DNA of 64,000 nucleotides from Antennarius striatus (taxonomy: Eukaryota > Chordata > Actinopteri > Lophiiformes > Antennariidae): the NCBI RefSeq assembly GCF_040054535.1, contig NC_090777.1, positions 15,787,501 through 15,851,500 on the forward strand, read 5' to 3'. The notes under the pieces are model-generated. The model did not search any database. It had not been told where the DNA came from and saw only the letters and a list, made by a program, of their open reading frames with translations. Positions 33,101-45,394 of this stretch are shown piece after piece. Positions within the stretch are counted from its first letter, which is position 1, and each line of letters begins with the position of its first letter. Made by a program: the position numbers and the translations under genes.

Positions 33101-36100
33101 ATTGTATTGACATCAAGGTGAAATCTATTCAGGATACATCTATTTTACTCCCAAGCACACTCAAGTGTCAGTTAAAAGGTATTTGTGGGGACTCCGTGAG
33201 GCAGTTAATATGATGCATGGTTGTAGACATTAATTTAGCCTTTTTTGTCCATGGACTCAGAGAATCCTTTTGCATTCTATATTGTTTTCATATTGCACAT
33301 AATTGTTTAGCTTAACATAAATTTTATGGTGATGAAAGTACTGATGTTAATGTTGAAATTTTTCCTCAGACTGGAACAGGAAACTTTGGCTGGAACCTCT
33401 GAAGCTAAGCTTGTCATCGACACTGAGGAGGAAGCACTGGACTGCCCATCCTCACCAAACAAGGTACCACTTGTTAGTTTAAGGCTTACCTGGTTTATTA
33501 AATGTCAAACTAATTGTGCTTGAAAAGGGCAGTAGGTTAGTTATATTCTTAAAGTTGCTGTTAAGCACACTCTCAGATGTCAGGTTCGAGGTATTTGAGG
33601 GGACTGTGTGCACTGTTCCTGATGGGTGGGGGATGGGCCAGTTTCTTGCTGATTTGCTAGCAAGCACACTGTCACATGTCAGGTGAGAGGTATTTGTGGG
33701 GACCCCGTTTGGTGGTTGATATAAAGCACATTTAATGAGAGTGATTTACTGTTTTTGCCCATGAAGTGGGAAGAATCTTTTGCTTGCCATGAGACAGTTA
33801 ATGTGACCAGAGATCAAAACTGGTTTTCACATGAGCTTGTAGATACAGATTGGTTTCCTTGGCCCATGCTTGACCACTACATGTTGTTACCCATAATTAG
33901 TCATTACTGTGTAACTGTGAGCTATATTCATATAATAAAAGTTATAGCAGTGGTTAGTATTTGTATTGTATTAACATCAAGGTGAAATCTATTCAGGATA
34001 CATCTATTTTACTCCCAAGCACACTCAAGTGTCAGTTAAAAGGTATTTGGTGGTTGATATAAAGCACATTTAATGAGTGTTTTACTGTTTTTGCCCATGA
34101 AGTGGGAAGAATCTTTTGCTTGCCATGAGACAGTTAATGTGACCAGAGATCAAAACTGGTTTTCACATGAGCTTGTAGATACAGATTGGTTTCCTTGGCC
34201 CATGCTTGACCACTACATGTTGTTACCCATAATTAGTCATTACTGTGTAACTGTGAGTTATATTCATGTAATAAAAGTTATAGCAGTGGTTAGTATTTGT
34301 ATTGTATTAACATCAAGGTGAAATCTATTCAGGATACATCTATTTTACTCCCAAGCACACTCAAGTGTCAGTTAAAAGGTATTTGTGGGGACTCCGTGAG
34401 GCAGTTAATATGATGCATGGTTGTAGACATTAATTTAGCCTTTTTTGTCCATGGACTCAGAGAATCCTTTTGCATTCTATATTGTTTTCATATTGCACAT
34501 AATTGTTTAGCTTAACATAAATTTTATGGTGATTAAAGTACTGATGTTAATGTTGAAATTTTTCCTCAGACTGGAACAGGAAACTTTGGCTGGAACCTCT
34601 GAAGCTAAGCTTGTCATCAACACTGAGGAGGAAGCACTGGACTGCCCACCCTCACCAAACAAGGTACCACTTGTTAGTTTAAGGCTTACCTGGTTTATTA
34701 AATGTCAAACTAATTGTGCTTGAAAAGGGCAGTAGGTTAGTTATACTCTTAAAGTTGCTGTTAAGCACACTCTCAGATGTCAGGTTCGAGGTATTTGAGG
34801 GGACTTTGCAACTGTTCCTGATGGGTGGGGGATGGGCCAGTTCCTTACTGATTTGCTAGCAAGCACACTGTCACATGTCAGGTGAGAGGTATTTGTGGGG
34901 ACCCCGTGAGGTGGTTGATATAAAGCACATTTAATGAGAGTGATTTACTGTTTTTGCCCGTGAAGTGGGAAGAATCTTTTGCTTGCCATGAGACAGTTAA
35001 TGTGACCAGAGATCAAAACTGGTTTTCGCATGAGCTTGTAGATACAGATTGGTTTCCTTTGCCCATGCTTGACCACTACATGTTGTTACCCATAATTAGT
35101 CATTACTGTGTAACTGTGAGCTATATTCATGTAATAAAAGTTATAGCAGTGGTTAGTATTTGTATTGTATTGACATCAAGGTGAAATCTATTCAGGATAC
35201 ATCTATTTTACTCCCAAGCACACTCAAGTGTCAGTTAAAAGGTATTTGTGGGGACTCCGTGAGGCAGTTAATATGATGCATGGTTGTAGACATTAATTTA
35301 ACCTTTTTTGTCCATGGACTCAGAGAATCCTTTTGCATTCTATATTGTTTTCATATTGCACATAATTGTTTAGCTTAACATAAATTTTATGGTGATTAAA
35401 GTACTGATGTTAATGTTGAAATTTTTCCTCAGACTGGAACAGGAAACTTTGGCTGGAACCTCTGAAGCTAAGCTTGTCATCGACACTGAGGAGGAAGCAC
35501 TGGACTGCCCACCCTCACCAAACAAGGTACCACTTGTTAGTTTAAGGCTTACCTGGTTTATTAAAAGTCAAACTGTTTGTGCATGAAAGGGGCAGTAGGT
35601 AATTTATACTCTTAAAGTTGTTGTTAAGCACACTCTCAGATGTCAGGTCCAAGGTATTTGAGGGGGCTGTGGCAACTGTTCCTGATGGGTGGGGGATGGG
35701 CCAGTTTCTTGCTGATTTGCTAGCAAGCACACTGTCACATGTCAGGTGAGAGGTATTTGTGGGGACCCCGTGAGGTGGTTGATATAAAGCACATTTAATG
35801 AGAGTGTTTTACTGTTTTTGCCCGTGAAGTGGGAAGAATCTTTTGCTTGCCATGAGACAGTTAATGTGACCAGAGATCAAAACTGGTTTTCGCATGAGCT
35901 TGTAGATACAGATTGGTTTCCTTTGCCCACGCTTGACTACTACATGTTGTTACCCATAATTAGTCATTACTGTGTAACTGTGAGCTATATTCATGTAATA
36001 AAAGTTATACCAGTGGTTAGTATTTGTATTGTATTGACATCAAGGTGAAATCTATTCAGGATACATCTATTTTACTCCCAAGCACACTCAAGTGTCAGTT

Positions 36101-38074
36101 AAAAGGTATTTGTGGGGACTCCGTGAGGCAGTTAATATGATGCATGGTTGTAGACATTAATTTAGCCTTTTTTGTCCATGGACTCAGAGAATCCTTTTGA
36201 ATTCTATATTGTTTTCATATTGCACATAATTGTTTAGCTTAACATAAATTTTATGGTGATTAAAGTACTGATGTTAATGTTGAAATTTTTCCTCAGACTG
36301 GAACAGGAAACTTTGGCTGGAACCTCTGAAGCTAAGCTTGTCATCGACACTGAGGAGGAAGCACTGGACTGCCCACCCTCACCAAACAAGGTACCACTTG
36401 TTAGTTTAAGGCTTACCTGGTTTATTAAAAGTCAAACTGTTTGTGCATGAAAGGGGCAGTAGGTAATTTATACTGTTAAAGTTGTTGTTAAGCACACTCT
36501 CAGATGTCAGGTCCAAGGTATTTGAGGGGGCTGTGGCAACTGTTCCTGATGGGTGGGGGATGGGCCAGTTTCTTGCTGATTTGCTAGCAAGCACACTGTC
36601 ACATGTCAGGTGAGAGGTATTTGTGGGGACCCCGTGAGGTGGTTGATATAAAGCACATTTAATGAGAGTGTTTTACTGTTTTTGCCCGTGAAGTGGGAAG
36701 AATCTTTTGCTTGCCATGAGACAGTTAATGTGACCAGAGATCAAAACTGGTTTTCGCATGAGCTTGTAGATACAGATTGGTTTCCTTTGCCCACGCTTGA
36801 CTACTACATGTTGTTACCCATAATTAGTCATTACTGTGTAACTGTGAGCTATATTCATGTAATAAAAGTTATAGCAGTGGTTAGTATTTGTATTGTATTG
36901 ACATCAAGGTGAAATCTATTCAGGATACATCTATTTTACTCCCAAGCACACTCAAGTGTCAGTTAAAAGGTATTTGTGGGGACTCCGTGAGGCAGTTAAT
37001 ATGTTGCATGTTGAAAGACATTAGTTTAGCCTAGTATGTACATGGATGTAAAAATCTATTCAAGATACATTCATTTTACTAATGAGCACACGCATTATGC
37101 GTGTGTAAGGTTGTGCAGTTATCAGTTTACTTCCTACCTTGTGATTCAATTTTGATCGTATTTACCACATTCTTTTTTTTTTTTGTCATGCGTCATTCAG
37201 TGTATTGTTGTTGTTTTTATAGGATTTCAGATGACTCTGACACCCAGCCCACATAGGAAATGTTTTTATTGAATTCTTTTATTGTGAACTATGTAGTGTC
37301 TTAGGTGTAAAGATGTCAGTCAAAGCTTTCAGGCATTATAATTCTATGTTTATGTTTCCAAGCTGTTTTTGTCTTTTGCTACACTGGTTCGAATTAAAAT
37401 TACATAACATTCGCTTGAACTTCCATACAGACTGGAAATCCAAAGAATCCATTCTCCAAACATTGCCTTTACAATCAAAACCAGGCTGAGAAGGACAAAA
37501 AGCATACAGGTAAAGAACACAACTTTAGCATAACAATAGTGCATGTACTACATATTTCTTTATTCATATTGTTCATCAAATATTCATTGTTAAGGACAAT
37601 TTTAGATTCTAATTCAGTTTTGTTTTGTTTTTCTGAAGATCTTATCAAGATGACACATTAGTGTCATTAGTGTAGGTTAGCATCCTACAGATTCTGTCTT
37701 TATCAAAATTTTACTTTGCAATATAATCTCGTCTGGTTTTCAGAATGTCCAGTTGTCAGATCAAGCCAGAGAAGAGAGACAGAGACCAAAGTGCCAGATG
37801 TAAACGATAATATTGCAAAAACAGCGGAGGACAATAATAATAATACAGCAATGGAGCAGGACACTGTAACACCTTCACAAAGCTACCGTTGCCTCTCACC
37901 AGAAAGGAAAGGACGTAAGGTTTCTAAGAGTATTTCTGTCACACAACTTTCAGCCTATGATTGTAGAATACTGATGGCATTAAAGTAACAGAAGTGTGTA
38001 TGTTTAACTGTTTAATAGGCCTGCATCCTTTCAAGAGACGGCCGTGGCAAACAGAGGAGATACTTGCAGTTTAA
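30109..38074 (+). CDS. Uncharacterised gene with tandemly amplified exon and truncated C-terminal domain
   Basis: Exon-by-exon reading: 30109-30240 (acceptor CTTTCAAG, phase-0 frame with ATG at 30157); the array exon (eight copies, see separate entries); 37431-37509; 37744-37914; 38019-38074. From the array exon's AAG end onward every joint is in frame: ...CPPSPNK, then TGNPKNPFSKHCLYNQ..., then ECPVVRSSQRRETETK..., then RLHPFKRRPWQTEEILAV and TAA. The encoded chain is acidic, then Asn/Glu-rich and probably disordered, ending in a basic W-x-x-E-E-x-x-A-V start of a Myb/SANT-like domain. The rest of that domain lies after the stop. An AATAAA at about 38464 fits a 3' end. No function is assigned; it may be an expressed truncated gene or a pseudogene. 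How the 5' exon enters the array in phase is unresolved. Confidence -1.
30260..30355 (+). other. Founder copy of the amplified exon
   Basis: 96 nt between TTCCTCAG and AAG|GTACCA, reading A-M-E-Q-E-T-L-A-G-T-S-E-V-K-L. It differs from array copies by GCTATGG for ACTGG at the 5' edge (giving its own ATG at 30263), G-C-C for G-C-T, and V for A. It lies only 19 bases after the exon ending at 30240, too close for a normal intron, so it is either a first exon, a fused exon or unused. Its downstream intron lacks about 100 bases present in array copies. Confidence -1.
30780..36990 (+). repeat. Seven-copy tandem array of an 863/864-bp exon-plus-intron unit
   Basis: 94-nt exon copies at 30780-30873, 31643-31736, 32507-32600, 33370-33463, 34570-34663, 35433-35526 and 36297-36390. 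Spacing is 863, 864, 863, 1200, 863 and 864. Each has TTTTTCCTCAG before it and GTACCA after it. The coding version reads L-E-Q-E-T-L-A-G-T-S-E-A-K-L-V-I-D-T-E-E then E-A-L-D-C-P-P-S-P-N-K. Only two exon substitutions were noticed: P to S in copy 4 (33370) and D to N in copy 5 (34570). Introns are nearly as similar, so amplification is recent. Copies 6 and 7 share distinctive intron changes, suggesting stepwise duplication. The last unit decays after about 36990. Confidence -1.
34050..34386 (+). repeat. Extra partial array unit without exon
   Basis: The interval between exon copies 4 and 5 is 337 bases longer than the others. A second copy of the intron segment that includes CCCATGAAGTGGGAAGAATC follows a GGTATTTGGTGGTTGATAT junction, where two GGTATTTG-containing sub-repeats have recombined. 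Confidence -1.
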
Positions 38075-38463
38075 AGGCACATGATGTTCATCACTTCCTG
38101 TCGGGCTCCAGGGAAAAATGACTGTGATAAGTGTCTTCAAATGGAAAACTTAGCACTCAAACACAGAAATTGGCTAGCCATAAAATTCTACATCAAAAAC
38201 TGAATCATAGCTGTGAAAAAGGAAGTCTAAATTTGGTCACTGTATGCTGATAGAAGTTCCAGAGACCATTAGGTTTTTTATATTTTTTTAAGTGTGAAAT
38301 CTAAAGTTGCAGAAATTTTATTTATTTTTAGTTGCACTTTAAGTTTTAATTTAATGTTAAAGTATTTTCTGAGAATTTATCGTATAATGCAACTTTTAAG
38401 TTATTAGTTTTGTTACAAATTTTGTTTAAATGTTCTTACAAAGCATTAAAAAAAATTAAAAAA

Positions 38464-38469
38464 AATAAA
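38464..38469 (+). promoter_or_regulatory. Poly(A) signal of the tandem-exon gene
   Basis: AATAAA in an A-rich context about 390 bases after the TAA at 38072-38074 and about 260 bases after the next in-frame stop. Confidence -1.
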
Positions 38470-39210
38470 GTTGTAACTAGAAAATTCAACCAAACAGCCT
38501 GAGTCTCTAATCATTAGCAAACAATACATCACAAGGTGTAAAAGTGTAATTTGACTTAGATAAATTATGGAATATCTAGATGAAACATTCCAAGATGGCA
38601 TGCTATTGCAAAACTATATTTGCCTTCTGTGTCTATTTGACTTCTGTCAGTGTTTTTCAAGATGTATCAAGGTTTTGCATTACTTACCTCCACAGTAAGT
38701 ATATTAGGTTCAACAGAGTAAGTTTAACCTGAATGTGTGTCAAGTGGTGCCCAGTAAGGAAGATAAACTGGATACTGTGCTTACGTACCCCCACATATGA
38801 CTAAATACCAGATATTGTGCTTATGTTTCCCCACATATGTTTAAGAACCTGACAAGTCCCCACAGGTACGATCCTTGTCAGGTCTGGAAATTTTACTTTC
38901 TCTAATTGATAATTTGAAGTGAGATTTCTGTTGAGGAAGCATTCAGGATGTTTCCTGATTTTTTTCAGAGCTGTAGGTGCACTGGAAAGGCCGGTTCCCA
39001 CAATTGGCCGGCGGCTCTTGTGGCATGACGATGTAATACAGACAAGGATAGGTGTGTGTGTGTGTGTGTGTGTGTGGTGTTACTGTATGAAGCTTGATGG
39101 TGTGTCACTGAAGCACAACCACAGTTCACTGCTCAGGCACAAAGCTCCAAGAGACTGGCGTCCCCCTCCTCCTGATGCTAATAAGCAGATCTGGGTCAGC
39201 TCACCATCTC

Positions 39211-40926
<1,716 letters not shown>

Positions 40927-41399
40927 AGCCTGTCCAACCATGGCCAATCAAGTGAGACCAACAATGATTTTCATCGGCACACATTAGTCATTATTTAAAG
41001 GACAGTGGGAGGAAACAACAGGTCAATCTGCACACTGTAAAGTCTCGGGATCAAACACACAAACTTCTTGCTTTGAGTCTTTGTCGAAATGAAGAACGAT
41101 AAATGTCTCATTTGTTTCTCTTACCATACAGAGTGACAAGATAACTGCTTGTCGCCACTTTATAATTCCACAGTCCCATAATTAGAAATGCAACCTGTTT
41201 TGTTTCTTTCTTGTTTTTTTCCATCATTTCTCATGAATTTTGATTTAATTTTCACTACATGCCAAACACCTTTGACATTAATTGCAACCTTCATTGATTT
41301 TTGTGTTGATTTCCATATTCCAGTAAATCCCAAATTTTTCTCACCGCAGATTTTCAAGGAAGCCACTGAAGGGTACAAACAGGAAAAACTGTCATGGTT

Positions 41400-41790
41400 C
41401 AGTGTGGCTGTGCTGATGTGTGGCAGGGGGAGAGGCCAAACTCGTGGGTGGAGCCAAACTCGTGGGTGTTGCTGGTCTTCACACCTCGACTCAATTGGGA
41501 TGATGAACATGAGGCTTCTTAAGCCAGGTTTGGTCAGAGCTCTTTGCCAGTTCATTTTTTCCTGGAGTCTGTTCCTAAAGGTTGTCCTGGAATTTTGTCC
41601 TGAAATCTTGCATTTTAGTTTTGTAGTTCTGTCCTGTCCTGCAGATGTTTTTGTATATCTGCTTACGTCTTTTGTTTGATTTTGCCTGTATCCGGAGATT
41701 GAGTTTTCTGATTAAATCACGGACAAGAGCTGTGCCTACGGTGTCCTGCATTTGGGTCCACACCCCAACCCTCTTGAGAAAAAACATCTA
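41400..41790 (+). mobile_element. Possible solo LTR
   Basis: The sequence ends in a stretch (GTGTCCTGCATTTGGGTCCA near 41741-41760) that resembles the U5 end of fish LTR elements, with a TTAAGCCAGGTTTGGTCAGA stretch before it. No paired LTR or clear target duplication was found. Tentative. Confidence -1.
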
Positions 41791-41859
41791 GACCAATATA
41801 TCATTAAAAACATGGGCACTTCACCTGTTTAACATTATTATAAGCTACAGAGTTTTTTT

Positions 41860-42905
41860 GGGCTCCCACCAGAGGTGCCACCTGATTGTGGTGGGGGAGT
41901 TTGAGTGACCGAATGATCAGGAGCTATGTTGTCAGGGGCTTTATGCTCCTGCTAGGGTCTCCCTTGGCAAACAGGTCCTGGGTGACGGGCCAGACTGAGA
42001 GCAGTACAAAAACCCCTATGGCAAGTAAAACACCAAGGACCATGGTGTCACCCGGTATGGCGCAACCGGGGCCCCACCCTGGAGCGAGGCCTGGGGTTTA
42101 GGCTCGTATACGAGTGCCTGATGGCCGGGCCCCTGCCCACAGGCCCCAGCCGGCCTCAGCCCGAAAGGACGACGTGGGCTTAACCTTTCGGTGGACTTAC
42201 CACCTGACAAGAAAACCATAGGGGACGGGTGCAGTGTGGATTGGGTGGCAGTTGTCTGCATGGGGCTCGACGACCCAATACCCAGACAAAGAGTCTGGCT
42301 CTAGGGACATGGAAGGTCACCTTGCTGGAGGGAAAGGAGCCAGAGCTTGTGATTGAGGTTGAGAGGTACCGACTAGAACTCCACCTACAGGTTGGGCTCT
42401 GGAACCCAAACCTTTGAGAGGGGCTGGACTCTCCACTTTGCTGGTATTGCCCGAGGTCAGAGGTGGCAGGCTGGTGTGGGCTTGCTTGTAGCCCCACAGT
42501 TTAGCCGTCATATGTTGGAGTTCACCCCTGTGAATGAGAGGGTCACGTCCCTGCGCCTTCAGTTTGGGGACTACGGGCCAAACAGCAGTGTGGAATACCC
42601 GGCCTTCTTAGAGTCCCTGGGAAGGATACTGAATAGTGCTCTGACTGGGGACAGCATTGTTCTCCTTGGGGACTTCAACGCTCACATGGGCAATGACAGT
42701 GACACCTGGAAAGGGGTGATTGGGATGATCTGAACAAGAGTGGTGTTCTGTTATTAGACTTCCGTGCTAGTAACAGTTTGACCATAACGAATGCCTTGTT
42801 CAGCCACAGGGATGTCCATAAGTGCACATGGCACCAGGACACCCTAGGCCGGGGGTCGACAAAGAATCTAGACCAGGCTTGCCCTGGTCCGGTCCATGTC
42901 TGTGG
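41860..42905 (+). mobile_element. LINE A, 5' part (5' UTR and AP endonuclease)
   Basis: A 5' UTR-like region (GTTGTCAGGGGCTTTATGCT near 41928-41947) is followed by broken frames of an apurinic-type endonuclease: [32 protein letters not shown] and later C-T-W-H-Q-D-T-L-G-R. Several frameshifts are present. The same element resumes at about 45395; some 1 kb of its middle is missing and another LINE lies between. Confidence -1.
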
Positions 42906-42959
42906 ACAACACCTTGTCATGATGGATGATGATCAGTCTTTTGATGATGATCAGTCTTA

Positions 42960-45255
42960 TTTTTTTGTTTGTTTTGTTTTTGCTGAGGATGGCAGCGCGT
43001 GCACACGCAGCGGCTCCTCTCTCTCCCGATACAGCGGTGTTTTTGTGTTTTTTGTGTCTTGTCTCTCCGTGTGTTTGTCCATCTTTGTCACGCCCATCTT
43101 CGTCATGTCCACTTACCCCAAGGCACTCATACTCCCGTGAGTTTCTGCTCGACATGCGCAGAACAACTTTTTTGGACTTAGACCCAGCAGACGCAGAATT
43201 GCTGCGCGAGTGCGGCCTGCTCCGGAGGCCTGCTCAACCACCGACCCCCACTCCTGCACCCAGCCCGCAGTGGAATCGCCACAGGCGGAACATGCGGAAG
43301 TATAGGCTGTGGCAGGGATTCAGTCCATTACGGACTACAAGACCCTTCCACAGTCCTGGAACCACTCCACCACTCTGCTGAACCAGCTCAATGACTTCTT
43401 TGCACGCTTTGAGGCAGACACCAGCATCCCCTCCTGGCGCCCCCTCCTGGCGACCAGGCATTGACGCTTTCTCGAGACAACGTGAGGCAAGTCCTCAGAA
43501 GGACCAATGCACGGAAAGCCCCAGGTCCTGACAACATTCCTGGTCGTGTCCTGAGAGACTGTGCTGATGAGCTCACAGATGTCTTCACAGACATCTTCAA
43601 TATCTCCTTGAGCCAGGCTGTTGTCCCCACCTGCCTCAAAGCCACCACCATCATTCCAGTCCCGAAGAAGTCACCCCCATCTGGCTTCAATGACTACCGC
43701 CTGGTTGCACTCACTCCCATCCTCATGAAGTGCTTCGAGCGGCTAGTCATACACCACATCCAATCTGCCCTCCCTTCAACCCTGGACCATTTTCAGTTTG
43801 CTTACCGGTCCAAGCGCTTGACCGAGGACGCCATCTCCACTGCCCTACATTCAACCCTCACCCACCTGGAGACCAAAGACTCGTACGCCATAATGCTGTT
43901 CATTGAGTTCAGCTCAACATTCAACACAATCATCCCCCAGCAGCTCATCCACAAACTCAACACCTCCACACGCAACTGGCTGCTGGACTTCCAGACAGGG
44001 AGACCACAGGTAGTTCGAGTTGGTAACAACACCTCCAGCACTATCACGCTGAACACGGGAGCCCCCAAAGGATGCGTACTGAGCCCCCTCCTCTTCACTC
44101 TGCTAACCCATGACTGTACACCGACTTCCAGCTCCAACCTCTTCATCAAGGTTGCAGACGACATGACTGTAGTGGGTCTCATCAACAACAATGATGAGAC
44201 AGCCTACAGAAATGAGGTGAGCCACCTGGCTATGTGGTGCAAGGACAACAATCTCCATCTGAATGTGGAGAAGGCGAAGGAGATTGTTGTGGACTTCAGG
44301 AGAACACACATTCAGCATGCTCCACTAACCATCGACGGTGCTGCAGTGGAAAGGGTCAGCAACACCAAGTTCCTGGGTGTGCACATCTCCACGGACCTGT
44401 CCTGGGACCGCAACACCGCATCCCTGGCCAAAAAAGCCCAACAGCGCCTCTACTTCCTCCGCAAACTGAGGAGAGCAAGAGCCCAACCCCCCATCATGCT
44501 CACCTTCTACAGAGGCACCATTGAGAGCATCTTGACCAGCTGCATCACTGTGTGGTACGGCGCCTGCACTGTTTCCTGCTGTAAGACCCTGCAGCGCATT
44601 GTGAGAGCAGCTGAAAAGATCACTGGTGTCTCTCTCCCTTCCCTCACAGACATTTACAACACCCGCCTCACCCGCAAAGCCATCAGCATTGCAGGTGATC
44701 CCACCCACCCCTCTCACAGCATTTTCAGCCTGCTGCCATCAGGTAGGAGACTGCAGAGTCCGCGGGCCAGAACCAGCAGGCTCAAGTACAGTTTCTTTCA
44801 TCAGGCGGTCAGGAGGCTCAACTCCCTCCCTGCTCTGCCCCTGCCATAGCCTTGAACTCTACCCTCACACTGCCCTGCCCTCTCCCCAGCACCTGACTAC
44901 CTATTCTCTCTCCCCCCATCAACTCAGGGACTACGCACACGTCACTTCCCCTACGGGATTAAAGAGTGTATAGAGATGTTTACCATCCTTGTGTTTTGTC
45001 TAATACTTCGTGCTGTACTGTCTGATGTACTGCTTGTGTTGTCCTGCCTGTGTTGTACTGCCTGTGTTGCCCTGCCTGTGTTGTCCTGCCTGTGTTGTCC
45101 TGCCTGTGTTGTACTGCCTGTTGTACTGTCTTGTTGTACTGCCTGTTGTACTGCCTGTTTACCGTGGGTCAGAGAGAACTGCAATTTCATCTGTGCTGTA
45201 TGTTATGCATATATGGTACATTTGACAATAAAGCTGACTTTGACTTTGACTTTGA
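42960..45255 (+). mobile_element. LINE B, L2-type element with endonuclease deleted
   Basis: Frame 43461-44849 (462 aa) is an L2-like reverse transcriptase: [43 protein letters not shown] (usual Y/F-A-D-D-T altered), T-K-F-L-G-V-H-I and the I[13 protein letters not shown] tail. Upstream at 43139-43380 is an N-terminal piece (F-L-D-L-D-P-A-D-A-E-L-L-R) joined almost directly to the RT, so the endonuclease is deleted. It ends with TGTTGTCCTGCC repeats and a (TTTGAC)n tail at about 45235-45255. It interrupts LINE A. Confidence -1.
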
Positions 45256-45394
45256 GGAGGAAGATGTCAAAGAAAAGACCTGCTCAGTCTCCTGCTGCCA
45301 AATCTCAGAAAAAAGATTTGGTAGCAAATGACACGACAGCAGATGATACGACAACTACGTTGATACTACGTTGATGATACTACGTTGTCATATC

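Noticed and set aside
31164-36912. A 76-codon frame (M-K-W-E-E-S-F-A-C-H-E-T...) repeated in eight places in the array introns
   Set aside because: It stays open because the copies are recent duplicates. Its ATG is GTG in half of them, it has no splice link, and differences do not look silent-biased.
37220-37255. Possible alternative last exon (TTTTTATAG then ISDDSDTQPT and a stop)
   Set aside because: The acceptor is reasonable, but it fits only a phase-2 donor and is bypassed by the in-frame exon at 37431. Not enough to call.
42392-42733. 113-codon frame as a host gene
   Set aside because: It is the AP endonuclease of LINE A (L-L-G-D-F-N-A-H motif).
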